NCBI RefSeq assembly: GCF_901411515.1
Contig: NZ_CABDUX010000002.1
Location: forward strand, 620,001-684,000
Length of the DNA stretch: 64,000 bases
Origin: Raoultibacter phocaeensis
Lineage (GTDB): Bacteria; Actinomycetota; Coriobacteriia; Coriobacteriales; Eggerthellaceae
Direction: 5' to 3'
The stretch's first letter is position 1. Each line of letters opens with the position of its first letter. Positions 29,382 through 37,257 of the stretch are shown here, piece by piece. The translations under genes were made by a program, and so were the position numbers. Under the pieces are notes generated by a model. That model was not told where the DNA came from and did not search any database. It saw nothing but the letters and a program-made list of their open reading frames with translations.

Positions 29382-29840
29382 ATGGAGTCGATACACTATC
29401 CTTGCGGCGCATCGGTCATCGAAGCCGTGTTGCCGCATCGCGATCCGTTCGTCTGGCTTACGCGCGTGCTCGCCTGCGATCCCGGCGTATCGATCGAAGC
29501 CGAACTCGACGTCGACGAGAACCTCCCCGTGTTCAAAGGGCATTTCCCCGAGCATCCGGTACTGCCGGGCGTGATCATCATGGAAGCGCTTGCGCAGGCG
29601 GCATCGTTTTGCGTGCTCGTAGGGAGAAGCGATGCGGGAGCCATCGGGTTTCTGACGGGCATCGACCATGCGAAGTTTCGCCGTCAGGTGCAACCGGGCG
29701 AGACGGTGCGCCTTGCGGCCCGCATCGTGAAATCGTCGTCGCGCATGTGCGTAGCCGAGGTCGAGGCGAGCGTGGATGGCGCCGTGTGCGCGAGCGCGAC
29801 GCAGAAGTACGTGCTCGACAAAGCGCCGAGCGGGATGTAA
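29382..29840 (+). CDS. fabZ: 3-hydroxyacyl-ACP dehydratase
   Basis: FabZ removes water from 3-hydroxyacyl-ACP. The hot-dog fold is marked by LPHRDPFVWLTRV and the active-site stretch GHFPEHPVLPGVIIMEALAQ, with His and Glu at the usual spacing. The protein has 152 residues. It follows fabF by 16 bases; accDA follows 16 bases later. Confidence 0.95.
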   Translation: MESIHYPCGASVIEAVLPHRDPFVWLTRVLACDPGVSIEAELDVDENLPVFKGHFPEHPVLPGVIIMEALAQAASFCVLVGRSDAGAIGFLTGIDHAKFRRQVQPGETVRLAARIVKSSSRMCVAEVEASVDGAVCASATQKYVLDKAPSGM

Positions 29841-29856
29841 GGCAAGGGAGCGAGTC

Positions 29857-32364
29857 GTGGGTAGGCGGAAGCGTCAGGACTACATAACAATTCCCCATCA
29901 GGGGATAAGACCCGAATGGGTGCAGGGCGTCTCGACCGAGGAGCTGCTTGCCGCAAACGGCACGAACGTCGGCGCGCTCGGCACCGTCGAGATAGCTTAC
30001 AGCCTCGCCTCCATCGCACAAGAGCTCGAGCGCGACCGCGCAAGCGCTGAGAAGGATGCTCGGGCTTTGCGCGTCGTCGTCGCCGGATACGGCGAGAACG
30101 CGAAACGCACGATCCGCGCGTGCCTCGATGCGGGACTTGAGGCCTATGCGGTCTATGCCGGGGAAGACGAGCAGGCGGCGTACGTGCGCGCTGCGACCGG
30201 TGCCGAGAAGATCGGCGAGACGTTTTCCGAAGCGCTTTTCTGCAACAGCCATGCGCTCCTGTCCGCATGCGACGCATGCGGTGCGCGCGCGGTGCTTGCC
30301 CTCGATGCGGCGCTCGGGACCGACCAGCATTTCTGCGGCCTTGCTGCCGCACGGGGCATCAAGGTGTTTCGAGCGATCACGCCTTCGGTGCCCGTGCGGG
30401 GGTGGCTTGTGTGCGAAGGCACTCCGCTCGTCCGCGAAACGGCCTGGAAGAAGTGCCCCCATTGCGGTCTTATGTTCGACGTGGCGACGCTTGTCGCCGG
30501 GCACTACGAGTGCCCTTCGTGCGGGGGCCTGTACCGCATGTCATCGTCGGAGCGCATCTGCGACCTCTTCGATGCGGGAAGCTTCGAGGAATGGGAGCGC
30601 GGTCTTCCCCAAACCGACCCGCTCGATTTTCCCGGATACCGCGACAAGCTCGCCTCCGCGTGCGAGCAGACCGGGCTCGACGACGCCGTGAGGTGCGGAT
30701 CGGGTGCGATCGCCGGTATGCGCATGGCGATCGCCATCATGGATGCGCGCTTCTTCATGGGTTCGATGGGCTCGGTTGTCGGTGAGAAAATCGCACGTAC
30801 CGTCGAGCGGGCAACGCGGGAGAGCCTGCCGCTTGTGATTTTCACCGCTTCGGGCGGCGCGCGCATGCAGGAGGGGATCGTATCGCTCATGCAGATGGCG
30901 AAGGTGTCCTGCGCGCTTTCGGCTCACGGTGAAGCGGGGCTTCTCTACGTTTCAGTGCTCACCGACCCCACGACAGGCGGTGTGACCGCCTCGTTCGCCA
31001 TGCAGGGCGATATCGTGTTGGCCGAACCGGGGGCCCTTGTCGGGTTCGCGGGGCAGCGCGTCATCCGCGATACGATCAAGCAGGAGCTGCCCGACGGGTT
31101 CCAAAGTGCCGAGTTCGCCCTTGAGCACGGGCTCATCGATGCGGTCGTACCGCGCGCCGAGCTGCGCGAGAAGCTCGCCCATATCGTTGCCATCCACGAG
31201 GCGTCGTCTCGTCGCTGCGCGCTTGAGGACGGGGCGGTGGTGAGCTATGCGGCGGTGTGCGAGAACCTGAGCAGCGAGGGCGGAACGTACAACACGGTGA
31301 CGTACGGCAAGCTTCCGCAGCTGAGACGCGCATTCACCGCAGCCTCGCAGCGCTTCATACCCGCGAAGCCAAAGCAGGCTAAGCGCAGCCCGTTCGGTAG
31401 ATCCAAAGCGCAGCGCGCGTCCGAAAGGCGGCTTGCCACGCTTTTGAGCGGGGGATTCTATGCGGAAGACGGCATGCTTTTCGACGAGGCAGACGAATTC
31501 GGACCTGCTGCGGAAAAGCGAGCGCGCACGAAGGACCGCAGCGCACGGGCCTCCTGCGCAAACACGCCGCCTGCCAGCTCGGACAACCGTGCATGGGAAA
31601 GCGTGCAGCTTGCGCGCAACACCAAACGCCCGACGGCGATGGCGTACGTGCGCGGGTTCGTCGACGGGTTCATCGAGCTGCATGGCGACCGTTCGTTTGC
31701 CGATGACGGAGCTGTCGTGGGCGGCATCGGTTGGATCGGCGGCCATCCCGTAACGGTGATCGTTCAAGAAAAAGGTGCCGATCTCAAGGAGCGTCTCGCC
31801 CGCAATTTCGGATGCCCTCAGCCCGAAGGCTACCGCAAATCGCTTCGGCTCATGCGTCAGGCGGAGAAGTTCGGCCGTTCGGTCGTCTGCATCGTCGACA
31901 CGCAGGGGGCGCTCTGCGGGACTGAGGCCGAACAGCGGGGGGCGGGCAACGCGATTGCCGACAACCTGCTTGCCATGGCGGGGCTGCGCGTGCCCATCGT
32001 GAGCGTGCTCGTAGGCGAAGGCGGCAGCGGTGGGGCGCTTGCGCTCGCGCTTGCGGACCGGGTTGCTATGCAGGAGCACGCCGTGTACTCCGTGCTTTCC
32101 CCCGAGGGGTTCGCGTCGATCCTCTGGAAGGATCGCACCCGCGCGCCCGAGGCGGCTGCAGTGATGAAGATGAGCGCCCGCGAAGCGCACGAGCTCGGCG
32201 TGGTGGATGCGGTGCTATCCGAGGGGCAGGGTCCCGCTCACGAGAATCCCGATGTCGCCATCGCTGTCGTGCGGGGCTATCTCGTGCGCGCGCTCGATGA
32301 ACTCGAGGGGCTCCCGGCTTCCCAATTGGTCGAAGCGCGGTATGCGCGCTTCCGCTCGCTCTGA
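29857..32364 (+). CDS. accDA: Fused acetyl-CoA carboxylase carboxyltransferase (AccD-AccA) with biotin-carboxylase-like N-terminal domain
   Basis: This single 835-residue chain carries both carboxyltransferase halves. Residues about 195-480 are AccD-like, with a C4 zinc finger (CPHC, then CPSC) and TASGGARMQEG; residues about 580-835 are AccA-like (GDRSFADDGAVVGG, KGADLKERLARNFG, GEGGSGGALALALADR, LSPEGFASILWKD). Residues about 68-180 resemble the first domain of biotin carboxylase: VVVAGYGENAKRTIRACLD, then AVYAGEDEQAAYV and KIGET; the ATP-grasp part is absent. The GTG at 29857 follows AAGGGAG. accB and accC are not in this operon, so they must lie elsewhere. Confidence 0.92.
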   Translation: MGRRKRQDYITIPHQGIRPEWVQGVSTEELLAANGTNVGALGTVEIAYSLASIAQELERDRASAEKDARALRVVVAGYGENAKRTIRACLDAGLEAYAVYAGEDEQAAYVRAATGAEKIGETFSEALFCNSHALLSACDACGARAVLALDAALGTDQHFCGLAAARGIKVFRAITPSVPVRGWLVCEGTPLVRETAWKKCPHCGLMFDVATLVAGHYECPSCGGLYRMSSSERICDLFDAGSFEEWERGLPQTDPLDFPGYRDKLASACEQTGLDDAVRCGSGAIAGMRMAIAIMDARFFMGSMGSVVGEKIARTVERATRESLPLVIFTASGGARMQEGIVSLMQMAKVSCALSAHGEAGLLYVSVLTDPTTGGVTASFAMQGDIVLAEPGALVGFAGQRVIRDTIKQELPDGFQSAEFALEHGLIDAVVPRAELREKLAHIVAIHEASSRRCALEDGAVVSYAAVCENLSSEGGTYNTVTYGKLPQLRRAFTAASQRFIPAKPKQAKRSPFGRSKAQRASERRLATLLSGGFYAEDGMLFDEADEFGPAAEKRARTKDRSARASCANTPPASSDNRAWESVQLARNTKRPTAMAYVRGFVDGFIELHGDRSFADDGAVVGGIGWIGGHPVTVIVQEKGADLKERLARNFGCPQPEGYRKSLRLMRQAEKFGRSVVCIVDTQGALCGTEAEQRGAGNAIADNLLAMAGLRVPIVSVLVGEGGSGGALALALADRVAMQEHAVYSVLSPEGFASILWKDRTRAPEAAAVMKMSAREAHELGVVDAVLSEGQGPAHENPDVAIAVVRGYLVRALDELEGLPASQLVEARYARFRSL

Positions 32365-32417
32365 GGTGCTTCGGCAGCTTTACGGTAACGGCGTGACCGA
32401 ATTTGCGCAGTTCGGGG

Positions 32418-32423
32418 TACAAT
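32418..32423 (+). promoter_or_regulatory. -10 box before the EIIC-EAL gene
   Basis: TACAAT lies 46 bases before the GTG start. The best -35 candidate, TGACCG at 32394-32399, is weak (18-bp spacer). Confidence 0.45.
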
Positions 32424-32468
32424 GGGCGCGGTGTGCGGTCGGTCGTTGCAGCGGAAGGCGAGTAGGCG

Positions 32469-34592
32469 GTGTTCGAGACAATCAACGCGTGGTTTGCGCG
32501 GCTTGAGGATGTGATGGCGTTTCAGGCCATACGCCAGGGTCTCATCCTCACGATACCCGTTTTGCTCATCGGCTCGTTCAGCCTCATCTTCCTCAACCTC
32601 CCGATCGACCCGTACCGCGATCTCCTTGCATCCCTGCCGTGGTTCGAAAGCGTGCTCGACATCTCGTATGCCGCCACCATGGGCATTTTCTCGCTCTACG
32701 TTTCGGTCGCTATCGCGTTGCGCTACGCGCAGGCCTATGCCGAACGGTACGGAAGCTTTTTCGTGCAGGGGGCGCCGTTCGCCGCACTGGCGGCGTACCT
32801 CATGTTCGTCGGGTTCGGCACCGAGGCGTTCGACAACGCGGTGCTCAGCACCCGCTCTCTCTTCATCGCGATCGTGTGCGGGCTCGTCTCGTCGATGCTG
32901 TACTGCAGGCTCATGCGCATGCGCGCGAACAAGCGGCTCTACGGCGACAGCATCGACGGCGTGTTCAACCAAGCGGTCTCGGGGCTTATTCCCATTGCCT
33001 GCACCATCGCCTTGTTCGCCGTCGTCGAGGCGACGGCGGTCGCGCTCGGCGGCGCGGGAAGCGTCGAGGAGCTGTTCTTCCACGGCGTAAGCGCGCTGTT
33101 CCCCTTGGCGAACGCCGATGCTGCGAGCGGGCTCCTGTACCTGCTCATGAACAACGTCATGTGGTTCTTCGGCATCCATGGCGGCAACATGCTCGACGGG
33201 GTGGCGCAGAGCGTCTTCGTGCCGGGGACCGCTGCGAATGCCGCGTCGATTGCAGCCGGGGGCGAAGCGGTCCAGATCGTCACCAAGACGTTCTTCGACG
33301 TGTTCGCCTCGATCGGCGGGGCCGGGGCGCTGCTTTCGCTGCTCATCGCCATTCTTCTGTTCGGAAAGCGCAGAAACGTACGCCGCCTTTCGGCGTTCGC
33401 TACCGTTCCCATGGTGTTCAACATTTCGGAAATCATGATGTTCGGTCTGCCCGTCGTATGGAACCCGGCGCTGTTCGTGCCGTTCATCGCCGTGCCGCTT
33501 GTGAACATGGCCATTTCGTATGCGGCCATGGCAACAGGGCTCGTGCCGCCTGTCGTCGTCGACGTATCGTGGACGACGCCGCCTATTGTGGGCGGCTACA
33601 TCGCAACCGGCTCCGTTACCGGTGCCGTGCTGCAGGTTGTCAATCTTGCGGTGGGGGCGCTTGTGTACCTTCCGTTTTTGCGCCGCTATGAGCGGGTTGC
33701 CGACGAGCGCGACCGCACGGAGTACCGCAGCCTGCTTGAGCGGTTCCAGGAGGCCGAGCGCGGGCAGCGCGAGGTCGAGCTGATATCCGCATCGGGAGCG
33801 CTCGGGGGCGTTGCCCGCTCGCTTGCCGAAGATGTTCGCAAAGCCGTTACGGACCGTTCGTTTTCGCTGTACTACCAGCCGCAATTCGACACGTCCGGTT
33901 GCGCGGTGGGCGCTGAAGCACTGCTGCGCTTCGAGCATCCGACCTATGGCATGGTGTACCCGCCGCTCATGATCGAGCTTGCGCAGGAGGCGGGCGTGCT
34001 CGACGAGCTCGAACGGGCGGTGTTCGAACGAGCTTTGGACGACGCAGCCGTTCTCGAGGATATGGCGAGGCGCGGTATGCTGCACGCGGGCTTTTCGGTC
34101 AGCGTGAACGCCTCGGCGCGCATGCTGCAAAACGAGGCGTGCGTCGATTTCATCATCGCGGCTGTACGCTTTCGCGCGCTTGACGAAGGGCGCATCGTGG
34201 TTGAGGCTACCGAGCGCGAGGCGCTTGTGTGGGATGCGGGAGCGTCGGCGTTGCTCAAGCGCCTCGATGATGCGGGAATACCGCTTGCCATCGATGATTT
34301 CTCGATGGGCCGCACCTCGTTTCAGTACCTCGAAACGAGCGTGTTTACGGTAGTGAAGCTCGACGGTACGATTGCGAAAGGCGTCATGGAAAACGAGCGC
34401 TATGCCGAAATCGTAGCGTCGATCACCCGGCTTTCCGAACAGCTGGGCTTTACCGTACTCGCCGAGTACGTCGAAACCGAAGAACAGCGCGCCCGTCTCG
34501 AAGAGCTGGGTTGCTCGTATTTCCAGGGGTACCTGTACGCCCCGGCGCTGCCCTTCGACGAGATGGTCGAGCGGGTGCGGCAGACGAATTGA
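32469..34592 (+). CDS. PTS EIIC-like membrane domain fused to EAL phosphodiesterase
   Basis: The N-terminal 410 residues form a polytopic membrane domain of the PTS lactose/cellobiose EIIC type, including WFFGIHGGNMLDGV and FNISEIMMFGLPVVWNP. A charged coiled linker leads to a C-terminal EAL domain (about residues 455-707). It keeps the residues of active c-di-GMP phosphodiesterases: EALLRFEHP, the Asn in VNASARML, Glu in VEATERE, IDDFSMG, the Lys in VKLDG, AEYVETEEQ and YFQGY. No EIIA or EIIB domain is present, so it more likely senses a sugar than transports it by phosphorylation. The start is GTG. Confidence 0.85.
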   Translation: MFETINAWFARLEDVMAFQAIRQGLILTIPVLLIGSFSLIFLNLPIDPYRDLLASLPWFESVLDISYAATMGIFSLYVSVAIALRYAQAYAERYGSFFVQGAPFAALAAYLMFVGFGTEAFDNAVLSTRSLFIAIVCGLVSSMLYCRLMRMRANKRLYGDSIDGVFNQAVSGLIPIACTIALFAVVEATAVALGGAGSVEELFFHGVSALFPLANADAASGLLYLLMNNVMWFFGIHGGNMLDGVAQSVFVPGTAANAASIAAGGEAVQIVTKTFFDVFASIGGAGALLSLLIAILLFGKRRNVRRLSAFATVPMVFNISEIMMFGLPVVWNPALFVPFIAVPLVNMAISYAAMATGLVPPVVVDVSWTTPPIVGGYIATGSVTGAVLQVVNLAVGALVYLPFLRRYERVADERDRTEYRSLLERFQEAERGQREVELISASGALGGVARSLAEDVRKAVTDRSFSLYYQPQFDTSGCAVGAEALLRFEHPTYGMVYPPLMIELAQEAGVLDELERAVFERALDDAAVLEDMARRGMLHAGFSVSVNASARMLQNEACVDFIIAAVRFRALDEGRIVVEATEREALVWDAGASALLKRLDDAGIPLAIDDFSMGRTSFQYLETSVFTVVKLDGTIAKGVMENERYAEIVASITRLSEQLGFTVLAEYVETEEQRARLEELGCSYFQGYLYAPALPFDEMVERVRQTN

Positions 34593-34634
34593 AAGCCTAT
34601 GCATAGAGAAGGCGAGGGAAAGAGGTATCGTTTC

Positions 34635-35342
34635 ATGGATGAGCGCGAAGAAAAGGTGACGGGACGGTTCGCTGAAGGCGACGTGCGCAGCTGCGCGAAC
34701 TGCGCGGTTGTGGCCTGCGACGACGACGGGGCGGGTCACGCGTTTCCCGATTTCTGCATGACCGAGCGCACATCAGGTGACGTGTTCGACGAAGCCCTTT
34801 CGCTTTACCGAGACGATCCCGAGACCTCGCGCATCTTTCAGGCGGCGGCCGAGATCGAAGGAAGGTACTACGGCAGGCTTACGCGCGTTGAGGAGGTCAT
34901 GGTGTTCGCGCGGCGCATCGGGGCCCGCAGGATCGGCATCGCCACCTGCACGGGTTTGCTTGACGAGTCGCAGGCGTTCGCGAAGATCCTGCGGGCGAAA
35001 GGGTTCGAAGAGGTATGCGCCGTCGCCTGCAAGGTAGGCAAGATCGACAAGGTCGAGGCGGGTATTTCCGACGGGGTGAAGGTGCATCCCGGATGCTTCG
35101 AGCCCACGTGCAACCCCATCGTTCAGGCGAAGATATTGAACGAGGCGAATACCGACCTCAATGTGATCGTCGGCCTTTGCGTCGGCCACGACACGCTGTT
35201 CATCAAGCATTCCGAGGCCCCCGTAACCTACCTGATCGTGAAGGACCGTGTGCTCGCCCATAATCCTGCGGCTGCCCTCTATACGCGAGGATCGTATTAC
35301 GGCCGCCTTATGGCCCCTGACCTTCCCAAGCCGCGCCCGTGA
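34635..35342 (+). CDS. DUF1847 metal-binding protein
   Basis: The 235-residue protein has an N-terminal Cys cluster (SCANCAVVAC), a Cys in FPDFCMTE, ARRIGIATCTGLLDESQ, HPGCFEPTCNPI and GLCVGHDTLF. This matches DUF1847, predicted to bind metal through these Cys residues; no reaction is known. The ATG at 34635 follows GAAAGAGG; an ATG at 34599 in frame is less well placed. Its stop overlaps the start of the next gene. Confidence 0.8.
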   Translation: MDEREEKVTGRFAEGDVRSCANCAVVACDDDGAGHAFPDFCMTERTSGDVFDEALSLYRDDPETSRIFQAAAEIEGRYYGRLTRVEEVMVFARRIGARRIGIATCTGLLDESQAFAKILRAKGFEEVCAVACKVGKIDKVEAGISDGVKVHPGCFEPTCNPIVQAKILNEANTDLNVIVGLCVGHDTLFIKHSEAPVTYLIVKDRVLAHNPAAALYTRGSYYGRLMAPDLPKPRP

Positions 35343-35827
35343 AAAAAGTGACGAGTAACGCCGCAGAGGAAGACTTGTCGGGTGGGGCTCGGCGTGACGA
35401 ACCCGATGGGCCTGCCAAGCCCGTGAAACCCGCGAAATCCGCGAAACCCGCCAAACCCGCCAAACCCGCCAAGCCCGCTAAGCCCGCTAAGCCCGCCAAA
35501 CCCGCAGACTTCGCCAAGCACTACCTCTACGTGCTTGAGTGCTCAGACGGTACGCTGTACACGGGCTATACGGTCGATATCGAGCAGCGCGTTGCCGCCC
35601 ACAGCGAGGGGAGAGGTGCGAAATACACCCGCTCGCACAGGCCGGTGAAGCTTATCGCTTCGGCCGAGTTCGAAACGAAGCATGCGGCCATGAGCGCAGA
35701 ATACCGTTTCAAACGGCTTTCCCGTGCAGAGAAGCTTTCGCTTCTCGACAAAGGCACGCGTTTTCCGTTCGAACACGTGCTCGAAGAGCGGTTCGGCATC
35801 AGTGATATGGAATCGGGGGCATTGTAG
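35339..35827 (+). CDS. GIY-YIG nuclease family protein with KPA repeat
   Basis: The C-terminal part (from about residue 60) is a small GIY-YIG domain of the YhbQ/UPF0213 type: YLYVLECSDGTLYTGYT, the Arg in IEQRVAAHSEG, the KYTRSHRPVKL segment and a Glu in SAEYRFKRL. Such proteins may cut DNA, but function is unproven. The first 60 residues are basic and Pro/Ala-rich and carry ten tandem three-residue units (mostly Ala-Lys-Pro), as in histone-H1-like DNA-binding tails. The GTG start overlaps the upstream stop (GTGA). Confidence 0.85.
   Translation: MKKVTSNAAEEDLSGGARRDEPDGPAKPVKPAKSAKPAKPAKPAKPAKPAKPAKPADFAKHYLYVLECSDGTLYTGYTVDIEQRVAAHSEGRGAKYTRSHRPVKLIASAEFETKHAAMSAEYRFKRLSRAEKLSLLDKGTRFPFEHVLEERFGISDMESGAL
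35414..35503 (+). repeat. Tandem 9-bp repeat coding for (AKP)n
   Basis: Ten consecutive 9-base units of the type GCC AAA CCC code for Ala-Lys-Pro, with two variant units (VKP, AKS) near the 5' end. The last units are nearly identical, so the tract could change length by slippage. Confidence 0.9.
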
Positions 35828-35952
35828 TTCTTTTGCGATGCATTGGTCTTTGCGGTTCAGGTTGCCTTTTGTGTCCTTGACCTTGGGCTAAGCGAGGGAT
35901 GCTTCGAAGGGGTCGAGGCGGCGTTTGCGAGGATGCTGCCGTTAAACTTTGA

Positions 35953-35995
35953 AGGTACCTTGCCAGATCGCTTCGGCAAGGTACCTGTGTTTTAT
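35953..35995 (+). terminator. Terminator after the GIY-YIG gene
   Basis: AGGTACCTTGCC (35953-35964) pairs perfectly with GGCAAGGTACCT (35975-35986) around ten bases and is followed by GTGTTTTATT. Confidence 0.8.
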
Positions 35996-36332
35996 TGATA
36001 ATGCGTTTCTGCGAGAAAAAGGCCTTCAGATGGCGGCGAACTGTAGCTTTGCGAAGACCAGTCGGGTTTCCGCCGCTTTCGGCTGCGATAAGGCTTGACA
36101 AAACGCTTGGTCGTGGTTCCCCGCATCTAACAATATGCCGCCGACAGGGCTTCCAGCGGCGTTTTCGTAGCGCAAAGCGGCGGTTCGCAACCATTTTGAG
36201 GCTTGGTTTCGACAAAACTTTGGTACGTTAGTCGGGCGGTGGGGTTCGGGCTTGCCAAACGACGCACGCATGTCTGTAGGTTGGGCTTTGCTGCGGGGCT
36301 TGTTGGTGCACTTTCGCGGGGTTGCAGGTTAC

Positions 36333-36359
36333 CCGGGCGCCTCTGTTTTCGGCGCCCGG
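36333..36359 (-). terminator. GC-rich hairpin, possible terminator of the UPF0178 gene
   Basis: CCGGGCGCC (36333-36341) pairs with GGCGCCCGG (36351-36359). It begins 34 bases after the stop of the minus-strand gene but lacks a T-run on that strand, so its role is uncertain. Confidence 0.45.
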
Positions 36360-36392
36360 TTTCGGATAGACGGCGCGTACGCATAGGGGGGA

Positions 36393-36923
36393 TTACCCGC
36401 GCGGACCCCGGCATCTCACCGATTCTTCCACCAGACGATCGAGATTGGCGGCAAACCGTTCGCGGTCTTCGTCGGTGAACGCGGCGGGTCCTTTCGTGCG
36501 TCCGCCTTGTCGGCGGATCTTCTTTTCCTGGTGGCGAATTTCCATATCCATATCGATGGTCGCGCGCGTGTACACGCGTCCGCGCACGCCGATGGCATGT
36601 GCGCTGCGTCCCAGCACCATGGCGGCAAGCCCGATGTCCTGCGTGACCACGATGTCTCCCGGTTGCAGCCGTTCCACGATGGCGAAATCGGCCGAATCCG
36701 CACCGACGCCGACGGCGAGCGTATCTGCCCAGAAGCCGCCGGTGTCCTTGCGCGGGTCGCCTCGGCGGATGTGGCGGGCGAGATTCTGCGTCGAGTTGCC
36801 GGCAATCAGCACAGGCAGGCCCCGCTTGCGGGCGACCGCGAGCGCTTCGGCCGTTACCGGGCATGCGTCGGCATCGATGATGATCGTAGGGCGGATGCCC
36901 TGCTTATGTTCGCTGTGCGGCAT
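36393..36923 (-). CDS. UPF0178 (YaiI/YqxD family) protein
   Basis: The 176-residue protein has the family's N-terminal IIIDADACPVTAEALAVARKRG, the GADSADFAIVERLQPGDIVVTQDIGLAAMVL motif and the C-terminal RHQEKKIRRQGGRTKGPAAFTDEDRERF. The fold resembles PIN/NYN nucleases with acidic residues, but no activity is established. AAGGAAG before the ATG at 36923 sets the start. It is transcribed towards the GIY-YIG gene. Confidence 0.9.
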   Translation of the reverse strand: MPHSEHKQGIRPTIIIDADACPVTAEALAVARKRGLPVLIAGNSTQNLARHIRRGDPRKDTGGFWADTLAVGVGADSADFAIVERLQPGDIVVTQDIGLAAMVLGRSAHAIGVRGRVYTRATIDMDMEIRHQEKKIRRQGGRTKGPAAFTDEDRERFAANLDRLVEESVRCRGPRG

Positions 36924-37148
36924 GGTGATCTTCCTTTTTGCCGTTCGAGCGCTTTTGTCCAAGAGCGCGCTCTCTTTTGGGTCGGGTGCGGTGAAGTTCG
37001 TCGGCTCGTATTGTAGCCGACGCGGCGTGTTTGCCGTGCAGCGTGCCGTAAAGCTTCTCGAAGGCCGCACGTGCGAAAGGTTGCTGCGCGGTTCGGAAAG
37101 CGTTGGTTCGGCAAGGCCGCCGATTGCGTGGCGAAGCGTTCTGCGCTC

Positions 37149-37176
37149 TTGACATTCTCTTTTGCGATACTACAAT
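37149..37176 (+). promoter_or_regulatory. Strong htpG promoter
   Basis: A consensus TTGACA (37149-37154) and TACAAT (37171-37176) are 16 bp apart. The expected start lies in the CIRCE element just downstream. Confidence 0.8.
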
Positions 37177-37182
37177 TTCCTA

Positions 37183-37209
37183 TTGGCACTCTAACAGCTA
37201 GACTGCTAA
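37183..37209. promoter_or_regulatory. CIRCE element (HrcA operator)
   Basis: TTGGCACTC (37183-37191), nine bases, and GACTGCTAA (37201-37209) match the CIRCE consensus TTAGCACTC-N9-GAGTGCTAA at 16 of 18 arm positions. It begins 7 bp after the -10 box, the usual place for HrcA repression. Confidence 0.82.
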
Positions 37210-37257
37210 AAACGCCGCTCATAGTTGTGAACAGTATCCGTGAGGAAGGTAGTTGGC

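Larger units (their letters stand above)
35828..36392. other. Intergenic region between convergent genes
   Basis: I see no gene in these 565 bases. They hold the terminator of the GIY-YIG gene at 35953 and a strong hairpin at 36333 near the end of the minus-strand UPF0178 gene. The middle part has no promoter or coding signal that I trust. Confidence 0.5.

Noticed and set aside
32277-34739. 820-codon minus-strand frame over the EIIC-EAL gene
   Set aside because: Arg/His/Asp-rich shadow of a real gene with clear membrane and EAL motifs.
35414-35503. CRISPR-like repeat
   Set aside because: The units are 9 bp, contiguous and in frame as codons; there are no spacers. No CRISPR array is seen anywhere in the window.
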